Notes under the pieces: generated by a model
Databases searched by the model: none
What the model saw: only the letters and a program-made list of their open reading frames with translations
Told to the model about the DNA's origin: nothing
Source: Desulfocicer sp963675955
Lineage (GTDB): Bacteria; Desulfobacterota; Desulfobacteria; Desulfobacterales; Desulfobacteraceae
DNA length: 64,000 nucleotides
NCBI GenBank assembly: GCA_963675955.2
Contig: CAXXVR010000007.1
Span: forward strand, 558,001-622,000
Direction of reading: 5' to 3'
Program-made: the position numbers and the translations under genes
Shown: in pieces, positions 34,958 through 43,135 of the stretch
How the letters are laid out: the number at the start of each line of letters is the position of its first letter
How positions within the stretch are numbered: position 1 is the stretch's first letter

Positions 34958-35377
34958 CTATTTCTTTCCCTGGTTTTGTATGTACTTTTCAATGACTTCA
35001 ATTGTTACGCCTCCTGTTGAAAGTAGACAGTACGACCTTGTCCAAAGCTCTGGCTTGTAATAAAAGGCCTTCAAATGTTCTTTGAAATTTTTTCTGATCA
35101 TCCTGGATGAAACAGTCTTTAGATTGTTAATGAATTTACTTAAATCCAAGTTTGGGTAGGCTGAAAACAACAAATGAATATGATCAGCCTCTCCTCCGAA
35201 CTCAAGCAACTCAACATCCCATTTTTCACAGGTACTTCTACAAATTTCTTCTGCGTACATTAAAATGTCATATGAAAAACATTTTCTTCTGTATTTGCTA
35301 ACTAACACTAAATAATATGTCAGATCATATACGCAATGGCTATGAGTATGTAATTTCAATGAAAAAAACACCTCCAA
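34958..35377 (-). CDS. tnpA: IS200/IS605-family Y1 transposase TnpA
   Basis: A 139-residue HUH single-stranded DNA transposase that looks intact: N-terminal CVYDLTYYLVLVSKYRRK, the metal-binding HIH motif in GEADHIHLLFSA and the catalytic tyrosine in VIEKYIQNQ. It is divergent from a degenerate tnpB, as in IS605. It could still mobilise the element if its end hairpins are intact. Confidence 0.85.
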   Translation of the reverse strand: MEVFFSLKLHTHSHCVYDLTYYLVLVSKYRRKCFSYDILMYAEEICRSTCEKWDVELLEFGGEADHIHLLFSAYPNLDLSKFINNLKTVSSRMIRKNFKEHLKAFYYKPELWTRSYCLLSTGGVTIEVIEKYIQNQGKK

Positions 35378-35458
35378 TTCTTTGTTTTTTCATTAACGCC
35401 AAACACGAACAATGATGCAGTTATAATCAGAAAAAGTCAATCAATACAAGGGCTAAAA

Positions 35459-35813
35459 ATGATAAAAACGCATAAATAAAGAATATATCCAAGCAAATCT
35501 CAGACCACCCGCCTGGAAAATCAGTTCTCCATGTGTCGATACTTTAAAGATATCTAAAATTGGAGATGTCAAAATTGGATACCATAGAGAGATACCTGAA
35601 AATGGAAATATCAAGACAGTGATTGTCTCCAAAGAAGCCGGGAAATGGTCTGTCTGCTTCTCATTCGATGACCACCTTGAAGAAGTGTCCACATTGTGGT
35701 CTTATTCTAAACAGGGACCACAACGCGGCAATAAATATATTGAGACTGGGGCTACAGTCTCAGGAGTTAATACTCCAAGAAGCCCCTTCTATAGCTTCGG
35801 CTTAGATGGGGAG
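35459..35813 (+). pseudogene. Internally deleted tnpB relic
   Basis: Three blocks of a TnpB remain, in different frames and separated by deletions and stops. The first starts with ATG at 35459 (MIKTHK, stop, RIYPSKSQTTRLENQFSMCR). The second, around 35545-35680, reads KISKIGDVKIGYHREIPENG then SKEAGKWSVCFSFDD. The third, near 35682-35805, holds the zinc-finger end KKCPHCGLILNRDHNAAINI. The RuvC-like catalytic core is lost, so no nuclease is made. Confidence 0.75.
35783..35811 (+). repeat. Right-end hairpin of the IS200/IS605 element
   Basis: CCCCTTCT pairs with AGATGGGG around TATAGCTTCGGCTT, followed by AGTAGTCAC. This AAGCCCC...GATGGGG(A)GTAGT pattern is typical of IS605-type right ends and of the 3' end of the tnpB guide RNA scaffold. 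Confidence 0.6.
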
Positions 35814-35977
35814 TAGTCACAAGCAAGTCCCAATGTTCTGACCAAGCCCATACGTTAGATCTGCCGGATGGAAAAGAAGAGCTGGTTGGCATAAACACAC
35901 GCTGGGAAGCAGGAATGTTTCATCGCTTCCATCCCGATAAAAACTAATGATCAACAAGAAAGGAACAGGTAAATCTC

Positions 35978-36421
35978 ATGACCAATGACTCAATTATCAT
36001 TGCATGCACAAGCTGTGGCACCAAAAACAGAATTCCCACCGCCAGGATAAAGGAAAACCCCATATGCGCCAGGTGCAGAGCCTCCCTTGCCGATATTCCC
36101 TGGTTTCCCGTAAATATCACAGACAGTCAATTTGATTCAGAGGTTCTCCAGCACAGAGGAACCGTGCTTGTGGATTGCTGGGCACCCTGGTGTGGTCCCT
36201 GTAAATCCATGGGTCCCATAATGGATGCCCTTGCAAGGGACTATGCCGGGCGGGTGAAGGTGGTAAAAATAAACATGGACGAAAACCCGGCAACGGGTTC
36301 AACATATAAAATCATGAGTATTCCCAGCCTGCTTTTTTTCAAACAGGGGCAATTGAGGGATACCCTTGTGGGGGCCGTTCCCCGGGCAGAAATGGAATCA
36401 CGCCTCACCCCTCTGATATAA
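35978..36421 (+). CDS. Thioredoxin 2-like protein with N-terminal zinc ribbon
   Basis: A 147-residue protein. The first 35 residues carry two CxxC pairs (CTSCGTKN and CARCRA) as in TrxC, and the rest is a thioredoxin domain with the active site WAPWCGPCKSMGP and the cis-Pro loop SIPSLLFF. It reduces disulfides in the cytoplasm and is a likely donor for peroxiredoxins. The start is ATG with AGGAACAGG upstream. It lies downstream of the IS200 element and upstream of the rhodanese-ferritin fusion. Confidence 0.9.
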   Translation: MTNDSIIIACTSCGTKNRIPTARIKENPICARCRASLADIPWFPVNITDSQFDSEVLQHRGTVLVDCWAPWCGPCKSMGPIMDALARDYAGRVKVVKINMDENPATGSTYKIMSIPSLLFFKQGQLRDTLVGAVPRAEMESRLTPLI

Positions 36422-36500
36422 CGGCTGTGTCCTGACAGACTCAACGAATAATGGAAAAGGGATTGCTGCTAACACCCAAAACCCAGTACCCAGCACCCAA
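36417..36500. repeat. Intergenic repeat family B, inverted copy
   Basis: Read on the minus strand this gives GGTGCTGGGTACTGGGTTTT, then CATTATTCGTTGAGTCTGTC and AGGACACAGCCGTTATA, in the same order as the element at 38509-38594. It fills the gap between the thioredoxin and rhodanese-ferritin genes. Confidence 0.6.
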
Positions 36501-36514
36501 AGGAGAACACTCAC

Positions 36515-37345
36515 ATGAAATGGAAACAGTTTTTAACTCCAGTGAAATCCATGAATACCAATGAAGCCAAGGCATTCATGGATCAAAAAGATGTGGAGGA
36601 TTTCACAGTACTTGATGTGCGCCAGCCATCGGAGTACGAAGAGGGGCACATCCCCGGTGCCACTCTGATTCCCCTGCCAAATCTGGGAGACCGCCTCAAT
36701 GAACTGGACCCGAAAAAAACCCAGCTGGTGTACTGCGCCGTTGGTGGGCGCAGCCGTGTTGCTGCGCAAATGATGGCAGGCAAAGGATTTGACCATGTAA
36801 TTAATGTGGCCGGTGGTTTCAAGGCCTGGAACGGCCATGCCGCCGTGGGTGGCCAGGAGCTTGGACTGGAACTGTTTGACGGCAGTGAATCCCCCGAAGA
36901 AACCCTGGTGGTGGCCTACTCCCTGGAGCAGGGACTGAGGGAATATTATCTGTCCATGGTTGAAAAGGTGAAAAATACCCAGGTAAAAGAACTCTTTTCC
37001 AAACTTGCAGAAATTGAAATCAAGCACCAGGAACGTCTTTTCCAGCAATATCTTGAACTTTCCGATACCGCTCCCACCCTGGAAACCTTTGAAAAGGATA
37101 TTGTGGTCAATGCAGTGGAAGGCGGTATGACCACTGAAGAATATACAGCCATGTACCAGCCCGACTGGGACTCCCCCGTGGATATAATCTCCCTTGCCAT
37201 GTCCATAGAGGCCCAGGCCCTGGACATGTACCAGCGAACGGCCCAGAAAATTCCGGATAAAAAAAGCAGGGATATTCTCATGCAGATTGCCAGGGAAGAA
37301 CGTACACACCTTGCCGAACTGGGTAAACTGATGGACCGCATTTAA
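36515..37345 (+). CDS. Rhodanese domain fused to a ferritin-like diiron domain
   Basis: A 276-residue fusion. Residues about 10-110 form a single-domain rhodanese with catalytic Cys74 in the loop VYCAVGGRSRVA; residues about 125-276 form a ferritin-like four-helix bundle with ligand motifs YSLEQGLREYYLSMVE, EIEIKHQERLF, MSIEAQALDMYQRTA and AREERTHLAEL. One part handles sulfane sulfur and the other a diiron centre, so the protein may couple persulfide chemistry to peroxide reduction (inference). It lies just after thioredoxin and before a flavoprotein gene. Confidence 0.85.
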   Translation: MKWKQFLTPVKSMNTNEAKAFMDQKDVEDFTVLDVRQPSEYEEGHIPGATLIPLPNLGDRLNELDPKKTQLVYCAVGGRSRVAAQMMAGKGFDHVINVAGGFKAWNGHAAVGGQELGLELFDGSESPEETLVVAYSLEQGLREYYLSMVEKVKNTQVKELFSKLAEIEIKHQERLFQQYLELSDTAPTLETFEKDIVVNAVEGGMTTEEYTAMYQPDWDSPVDIISLAMSIEAQALDMYQRTAQKIPDKKSRDILMQIAREERTHLAELGKLMDRI

Positions 37346-37375
37346 ACGGATGCACTATATTTAATGGAGACACTC

Positions 37376-38487
37376 ATGGGAAAAACACTTTTACTGGTGG
37401 GGGGAGGCCATGCCCACATGGAAACCCTGGCCCACCTGGATAAATTTGTGCAAAAAGGCTTTAAGGTCACGGTGGTGGGTCCATCGGACTACCACTATTA
37501 TTCGGGGATGGGCCCCGGTATGCTGGGTGGAACCTATACACCGGAAGACATTCGTTTTGCCACAAAAAAAGTGGTGGAACAAAAGGGAGGCACCTTTGTC
37601 AAAGACAAAGCCACCCGCATTGATCCCGACACCCGGACCTTGTTTCTGGCATCGGGAAAAACCCTTTCCTATGATGTCATCTCCTTTAATGCCGGCAGTT
37701 TTGTTCCCCAGGACAACCTCACCGGAAGTACAGACGATGTCTATCCGGTAAAACCCATTGAAAAACTCATGGAAGCCCGGGACCGCATCATGGAACTGAG
37801 CCGGGAAAGGAAGATATCCATTGCCATTGTGGGCGGGGGGCATCTTCCGCCGAAATTGCAGGCAATGTCAGGCAATTAACCGCGACACATGGTATCCATG
37901 CACCCGACATTACTATTTTTGCAGGCCAGCGTTTCATGAGCCGATTCCCGGAAAAAATCCGCCTGGATGTCATGGGGCTTTTGAAAAAACGCAATATAAC
38001 CGTGGACGAGTCCGGCTACGTGTCCGGGGTAAAAGACAAAACAATCACCCAGGCATCCGGGGAAACCTTCTGTGCTGATTTTATTTTCATGGCCCTGGGG
38101 GTGAAGCCCTCCACCATTTTTGACCAGTCCGGGCTTCCCACAGGACCCGATGGCGGACTTCTGGTGAACCGACATCTCCAGAGTCCCCAGTATCCGGATA
38201 TCTTCGGCGGTGGAGACTGCATTTACTTCCAGGACAAGCCCCTGGACAAGGTTGGGGTGTATGCCGTGCGGGAAAACCCCATACTGCTTTACAATCTCAT
38301 GGCACGTCTCAACGGAACTCCACTGCAAACCTTTGATCCCGGCGGGGATTATCTGCTGATCTTCAACCTTGGAGACGGATTGGGGGTATTGAAAAAAAAA
38401 TGGTTTACCCTTAAGGGTCGTCCGGCATTCAGGATCAAGGATTACATTGATCGAAAATTCATGAAGTTGTTCCAGGCCATTGAGTAG
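37376..38487 (+). pseudogene. FAD-dependent NDH-2/SQR-like oxidoreductase with one-base frameshift
   Basis: The frame from ATG 37376 (GGAG seven bases upstream) reads LLLVGGGHAHMETLAHLDKF and later SIAIVGGGH, then runs out of frame into a stop at 37879. The frame one base over continues the protein as SSAEIAGNVRQLTATHGIHA then FMSRFPEKIR up to 38487. Restoring one G in the run at 37835-37840 would give an intact protein of about 370 residues. The fold is a two-dinucleotide-domain reductase like the one fused to SelD in some bacteria. A real mutation and a sequencing error in the G run cannot be told apart here. Confidence 0.8.
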
Positions 38488-38894
38488 TAATTTTTTTATA
38501 TGAAAAAAGGTACTGGTTTTTTGGTGCTGGGTGCTAACAGAGACTGTTTTTTCATTATTCGTTGTGTCAGACAGGACATGTGGGTTATATAAAAACGTCG
38601 ACAGCAAAGCCTCCAGCGGGCATCCGGTACGGCCCGTTCGGAGCCAAAGGCGATCAGTCCATTTGCCCTGCAGATTATAACAAAGCACAGGCTTTTTAAG
38701 CAGCCCGAAAGTTCCTGCACTTTAGACCGGCAGAGCAAATTGACCACCAACGGTCCGGGGCCGAATCAGGTAACCGTTGGGCGGGATCTTACCATCTTCA
38801 CTACTTGTTGTAACAAAGTCACCTGTCATGTGGGTTTGTATAAAAACTAAGAATTTGCAATTCGTGGGTTCATCAGGGAAAGGAATATAATATT
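38488..38894. other. Gene-free stretch with repeat family B
   Basis: Apart from the family B repeat at 38509-38594 and its degenerate relative near 38803-38848 (ACTTGTTGTAACAAAG and TCATGTGGGTTTGTATAAAA), nothing is recognised. The ribosome binding site of the next gene (AAAGGAA) is at the right end. Confidence 0.5.
38509..38594. repeat. Intergenic repeat family B, complete copy
   Basis: Runs from GGTACTGGTTTTTTGGTGCT through CTAACAG and CATTATTCGTTGTGTCAGAC to AGGACATGTGGGTTATATAA. GTC and GAC around AGACAG allow a small hairpin. Related copies lie at 36417-36500 (inverted), 22223-22266 (second half) and 16194-16224 (first half). Confidence 0.6.
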
Positions 38895-41051
38895 GTGAAA
38901 AAAAACAAGTCTGCGGCCTCAATGGGAAGGCCCATGCTGGTGGTCGGTGTTCTTTGTGCTATGGGTCTGTTTTTCATACTGGACCTCCACCATTTTTTTT
39001 CCCTGAACGCCCTGAAGGCCCGGCACATGGATTTTCTGGCCTTTTATCAGGAACATGCCCTCCTGACCATGGCAATTTATATGCTCACCTACATTACCAT
39101 GGCCGCCCTTTCCCTCCCAGGAGCCACCATCATGACCCTTGGTGGCGGGGCATTGTTCGGCCTTTTTAAAGGAACCCTGCTTGCCGTGTTATCGAGCACC
39201 ATCGGTGCCACCCTGGCCTTTCTGGTATCCCGATTTCTGTTCAGAGATTACATCCGAGATAAATTCAAGGACAAGCTGGAAAACATCAATCAGGGCCTGG
39301 AAAGGGAAGGGGCTTTTTATCTTCTGACCCTTCGCCTGGTGCCTGTTTTTCCCTTTTTCATCATCAACCTGGTCATGGGGGTGACAAACATTTCTACCCG
39401 GATATTTGCCGGGGCAAGCCTGGTGGGAATGCTGGGGGGCTGCATTGTCTATGTCAATGCCGGTACCCAGCTGGCCCGCATAGATTCCCTTAAAGGAATT
39501 TTATCGCCTGGAATCTTATTTGCCTTTATACTACTGGCGGCTTTTTCTATGGTGGCCCGTAAAATCATCGACCGCATCCGCCGGAACAAAGTCTTATCAA
39601 AATTTACCCGTCCCAGCACATTCGATTATAATCTGGTGGTGCTGGGAGCAGGATCTGCAGGCCTTGTGGCCGCCTACATTGCCGCAGCGGTAAAGGCCAG
39701 AGTGGTGGTGGTGGAAAGAAATAAAATGGGTGGAGACTGCCTCAACACCGGCTGTGTGCCCAGCAAAGCCCTGATCCGCAGTGCCAGGGTACTCTCCCTG
39801 GCCAACAGGGCAAAATCCTTTGGTTTTCACAGGGGAAAGATTGAATTTGATTTTAAAAAAGTCATGGAACGGGTTCACCAGGTAATCCAGACTGTGGCCC
39901 CCCACGATTCCGTGGAACGATACACCAAGCTGGGGGTGGAATGCATAAATGGAGATGCATTTATTCAATCCCCCTGGGAGGTGGCGGTCAACGGCACCGT
40001 CTTAACCACCCGCAATATTGTGGTGGCCACCGGTGCCCGGCCCATGGTGCCGGACCTGCCCGGCCTGGATGCAATTCCTTTTTATACATCAGACACCATC
40101 TGGGACATGAAAGAACTGCCCCGGCGATTACTGGTTCTGGGGGGGGGGCCCATCGGCTGCGAGCTGGCCCAGGCCTTTGCGGAGCTGGGAAGTGATGTCA
40201 CCCTGGTCCAGCGGGGTGCCCGCCTGATGAAACGCGAAGACCCAGACGTATCAGATCTGATTAAAGAACGATTTGAATCCCGGGGGATCAGAGTGTTAAC
40301 CCATCATGGGGCAAAGGCAGTGGTGGTGGAGGCAAATATCCGATATCTGGTGTGCATCCGGAGAGAAAAAGAGAAAAAAATCGCCTTTGATGAAATCCTG
40401 GTGGCCCTGGGACGCACACCCAATGTAACGGGATTTGGACTGGAAGAGATGGGGGTACGCCTGTCGCCCACAGGAAGCCTGGAAGTCGGAGCGTTCATGG
40501 AAACCAGTATCCCCACCATCTTCTGTGCCGGGGATGTGGCCGGCCCATATCAGTTTACCCATGTGGCAGCCCATCAATCCTGGTATGCCTCCGTGAATGC
40601 CCTGTTCGGAGGAATTAAAAAATTTAAGGTGGATTACCGTACCATTCCCTGGGCCACCTTTACCGATCCTGAAGTGGCCCGGGTGGGGCTAAATGAATCC
40701 GAAGCCCGGGCAAAGAAAATTGCCTTTGAAGTTACCCGCTATAACCTCAAGGATCTGGACCGGGCCATTGCCGACGGGGAAACCCATGGTTTTGTGAAGG
40801 TATTGACCGTGCCGGGAAAAGATAAAATCCTCGGGGTCACCCTGGTGGGACACCATGCCGGTGATATCATTGCCGAGTTTGTGCTGGCCATGAAAGAAGG
40901 ACTGGGGTTAAAAAAGATCCTTGGTACCATCCACATTTACCCCACCATGGCCGAGGCCAACAAGTATGTTGCCGGACAGTGGAAACGGGCACACAAACCG
41001 GAAAGATTACTTTCCTGGGTAAAAAAATTTCACTCATGGAGAAGAAAATAA
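38895..41051 (+). CDS. TVP38/DedA-like membrane domain fused to a mercuric reductase-like flavoprotein
   Basis: A 718-residue fusion starting at GTG. Residues about 15-230 are a TVP38/TMEM64 (SNARE-associated, DedA-like) membrane domain with MAALSLPGATIMTLGGGALF and LRLVPVFPFFIINLVMG. Residues about 245-715 are a pyridine nucleotide-disulfide oxidoreductase with VLGAGSAGLVAAY, the redox disulfide GGDCLNTGCVPSK (Cys282/Cys287), GGGPIGCELAQ and FCAGDVAGP, and a dimerisation domain ending HIYPTMAE. It likely moves electrons from NAD(P)H to a membrane or thiol acceptor. The metal-binding CC tail of true mercuric reductase is lacking. Confidence 0.9.
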   Translation: MKKNKSAASMGRPMLVVGVLCAMGLFFILDLHHFFSLNALKARHMDFLAFYQEHALLTMAIYMLTYITMAALSLPGATIMTLGGGALFGLFKGTLLAVLSSTIGATLAFLVSRFLFRDYIRDKFKDKLENINQGLEREGAFYLLTLRLVPVFPFFIINLVMGVTNISTRIFAGASLVGMLGGCIVYVNAGTQLARIDSLKGILSPGILFAFILLAAFSMVARKIIDRIRRNKVLSKFTRPSTFDYNLVVLGAGSAGLVAAYIAAAVKARVVVVERNKMGGDCLNTGCVPSKALIRSARVLSLANRAKSFGFHRGKIEFDFKKVMERVHQVIQTVAPHDSVERYTKLGVECINGDAFIQSPWEVAVNGTVLTTRNIVVATGARPMVPDLPGLDAIPFYTSDTIWDMKELPRRLLVLGGGPIGCELAQAFAELGSDVTLVQRGARLMKREDPDVSDLIKERFESRGIRVLTHHGAKAVVVEANIRYLVCIRREKEKKIAFDEILVALGRTPNVTGFGLEEMGVRLSPTGSLEVGAFMETSIPTIFCAGDVAGPYQFTHVAAHQSWYASVNALFGGIKKFKVDYRTIPWATFTDPEVARVGLNESEARAKKIAFEVTRYNLKDLDRAIADGETHGFVKVLTVPGKDKILGVTLVGHHAGDIIAEFVLAMKEGLGLKKILGTIHIYPTMAEANKYVAGQWKRAHKPERLLSWVKKFHSWRRK

Positions 41052-41319
41052 ACCCGGAAATTTTACGCTGGACATTCAATTTAACAATTTAAGTTTGACT
41101 GTTTGGATCTGTATGGATAAAAGTATAAGTTGATCATTGTACAAAGGAGAGTCCGGTTTCAATTGGTTTATCGTTGATATCAGCAGAACTGCCTTTATTT
41201 AACACCTTCTGCCCTGATGAAACGAAGAAATCAAAAGGCAATGACTCCCCCGGGATGATCCATTCATGAAGCGTTGTATTGTAACCGAAAATAAACCCGT
41301 AAACATTTCAACAAAAGGA

Positions 41320-41379
41320 GATTTTTTCATGAAAGTAACCATTACCAAAGATTTTTTCATGAAAGTAACCATTACCAAA
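41320..41379 (+). repeat. Exact 30-base tandem duplication at the ferredoxin start
   Basis: Units 41320-41349 and 41350-41379 are identical; each contains ATTTTTTCATG and the codons for MKVTITK. The duplication is in frame and gives a second start codon. Confidence 0.95.
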
Positions 41380-41550
41380 GAATGCATGGGCGACAGAAAC
41401 TGCAACGAATTATGTTCAGAAGTTTTTGAGTATGACGAAGATCAACTCATGTCCATTGTAAAAATGGATGAGATTCCCAAGCACCTGGAAGATGTGGTTC
41501 GTCAGGCCGCCAGCGAATGCGGCGCAGAAGCCATTATTATTGAAGAGTAA
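41329..41550 (+). CDS. Single-cluster ferredoxin with Asp in place of the second cysteine
   Basis: A 73-residue ferredoxin. Cluster ligands read CMGDRNCNELC, where the second Cys is Asp22 as in Pyrococcus furiosus ferredoxin (CIGDAICASLC), and the last Cys is in SECGAEAI. Such proteins can carry a 4Fe-4S or 3Fe-4S cluster and switch between them. AAAAGGAG lies eight bases before the first ATG (41329); the second ATG at 41359, created by an in-frame duplication, would make a protein of the usual length (63). An open frame further upstream is unlikely to be used. Confidence 0.85.
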   Translation: MKVTITKDFFMKVTITKECMGDRNCNELCSEVFEYDEDQLMSIVKMDEIPKHLEDVVRQAASECGAEAIIIEE

Positions 41551-41685
41551 GATGCAACTCGATGATCGGGTTTTTGGAAAAAATTCCAAGAACCTGATCA
41601 TCAAACGTAAAAACACGGGTTTGGTCACATCTCCGGCCATTTAAATAAAAACAGTGGCCATGGCCCAGACCCTGGGAGGCAGACC

Positions 41686-42261
41686 ATGGTAAAGTTTCGA
41701 GAAAGCAGAACCGCAAAAAACCTGCTCACCGCATTTGCAGCGGAAGCCCAGGCAAGCACCAGATATAAATTCTTTGCCCAGCGTGCACATGATGACGGGT
41801 TTGTTCAAATTTCCAAAATTTTCATGGAAACATCGGATCAGGAATGTGAACATGCCCTGAGATTTTTTAAATTTTTCAATGGCGGGGAACAGGAAATTAA
41901 CTGGAAATTTCCCGCCGGTGTCATCAAAGATACCCATGCCAACCTGGTGTCTGCAGCGGACCTGGAACTTTATATCCACACGGACATGTACCCCGGATTT
42001 TCAAAAATTGCCGTGGAAGAAGGCTTTCAGAGAGCTGCGGACACCCTTGACGCCATTAGTGTTGCAGAGGCAAACCACGAGAGAATGTACCGGGAACTTG
42101 CAGCTAATATCGCCGGTAAAAAAGTTTTTAAACGTTCACAGGAAATAGCCTGGCGATGTTTAAGCTGTGGCTATATCCACAAGGGAGATCAGGCCCCGGA
42201 TAAGTGCCCGGCCTGTGTGAAACCGGCAGCATATTTTGAAATAATGGCCCGGAACTGGTAA
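41686..42261 (+). CDS. rbr: Rubrerythrin, second copy
   Basis: A 191-residue rubrerythrin close in plan to the one at 12893-13471: diiron helices LLTAFAAEAQASTRYKFFAQ, METSDQECEHALRFFKFF and SVAEANHERMYREL, then a rubredoxin domain with CLSCGY and CPAC. It reduces hydrogen peroxide in the cytoplasm. GGGAGG precedes the ATG. The ferredoxin gene is 135 bases upstream, and a small cytochrome follows, so it may form a group with them. Confidence 0.93.
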   Translation: MVKFRESRTAKNLLTAFAAEAQASTRYKFFAQRAHDDGFVQISKIFMETSDQECEHALRFFKFFNGGEQEINWKFPAGVIKDTHANLVSAADLELYIHTDMYPGFSKIAVEEGFQRAADTLDAISVAEANHERMYRELAANIAGKKVFKRSQEIAWRCLSCGYIHKGDQAPDKCPACVKPAAYFEIMARNW

Positions 42262-42372
42262 GAAAATCAGGGGTTGATCTCACCACAGATCCCTTGGAGA
42301 TGTGCTCTCAAAGATAGTCAAACGATGGATTGCATGATCACACCTCACAACCTAAAAAACAGGAGGTCTTTT

Positions 42373-42720
42373 ATGAAACCGATGAAACTGGCCGTTATTA
42401 TAGCAGGATTACTGATCTTTTCCGCAGCGGTCACATTTGCCATGGCAAATAACGGTGCGGAACAAATCACCATTGACGGGGGTTCCAAGGGAGAGATCTC
42501 TTTTCCCCACAGGGAGCACCAGGAAGTTCTAAAGGATTGTAAAGTCTGCCATGATGTCTTCCCCATGGAACTGGGCGTTATCAAGCAGATGAAAGCTGAA
42601 AAAGAACTTAAAAGAAAACAGGTGATGAACAAAACCTGTATTCAATGCCACAGAGATCGAAAAAAAGCCGGTGAAAGCTATGGTCCCACGTCATGCAACG
42701 CTTGCCATGCCAAAAAGTAG
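42373..42720 (+). CDS. Periplasmic trihaem class III-type cytochrome c (c7-like)
   Basis: A 115-residue protein with a signal peptide (MKPMKLAVIIAGLLIFSAAV then ending near FAMA) and three haem sites, CKVCH, CIQCH and CNACH. Extra His residues (FPHREHQE) provide the sixth ligands. Three haems in about 90 mature residues is the cytochrome c7/PpcA pattern. It carries electrons in the periplasm. The start at 42373 has AGGAGG upstream; a longer frame from 42274 would put residues before the signal peptide and is not credible. Confidence 0.9.
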   Translation: MKPMKLAVIIAGLLIFSAAVTFAMANNGAEQITIDGGSKGEISFPHREHQEVLKDCKVCHDVFPMELGVIKQMKAEKELKRKQVMNKTCIQCHRDRKKAGESYGPTSCNACHAKK

Positions 42721-43135
42721 TGCCGGGATGTTATCCACATTTGATATCTGGGTTTAAGGCAAAGTTTTTTGCGGCAGCCTTAAGTACCCGCCTTTAGATA
42801 CAATAGCCTCTGCCACATCTGGCAGGGGCTTTTTTTATGACTTCTTATAGCATCATGACAGTAACCACCTACCACAACGAACCATAAAAATGGCATGATC
42901 TCTCCCCACTCCAAGACTTACAAAAAACAAACAATTTTACGCAAACGCAATCATTGATTCATTTTTATTTATTTATTTGATTATTTAGAAGCAATACCGC
43001 CCTACCCTTCTCATATATTTTTCCCATACGGAATGACACCATTTATCCCTTGACAAAGTCATTTTGGTTATCTAAGCATACCTTATTTCTGTTTCAGATC
43101 TTTTTCAGTGATATCTCGGTACATTTAGAAAGAAA
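42721..43135. other. Gene-free AT-rich stretch before the transposon
   Basis: Holds the cytochrome terminator at 42805-42836, then AT-rich DNA with no coding signal up to the transposon end. TTGACA near 43053 could be a -35 box of a promoter reading right, but no good -10 is seen. Confidence 0.5.
42805..42836 (+). terminator. Rho-independent terminator after the trihaem cytochrome
   Basis: AGCCTCTGCCA (42805-42815) pairs with TGGCAGGGGCT (42820-42830) around a four-base loop and is followed by six T. Confidence 0.85.

Noticed and set aside
35822..35975. Possible gene remnant between the IS end and thioredoxin (LDLPDGKEELVGINTRWEAG)
   Set aside because: It is open for about 50 codons and protein-like, but it has no start, no clear match and ends just before the thioredoxin gene; too weak to annotate.
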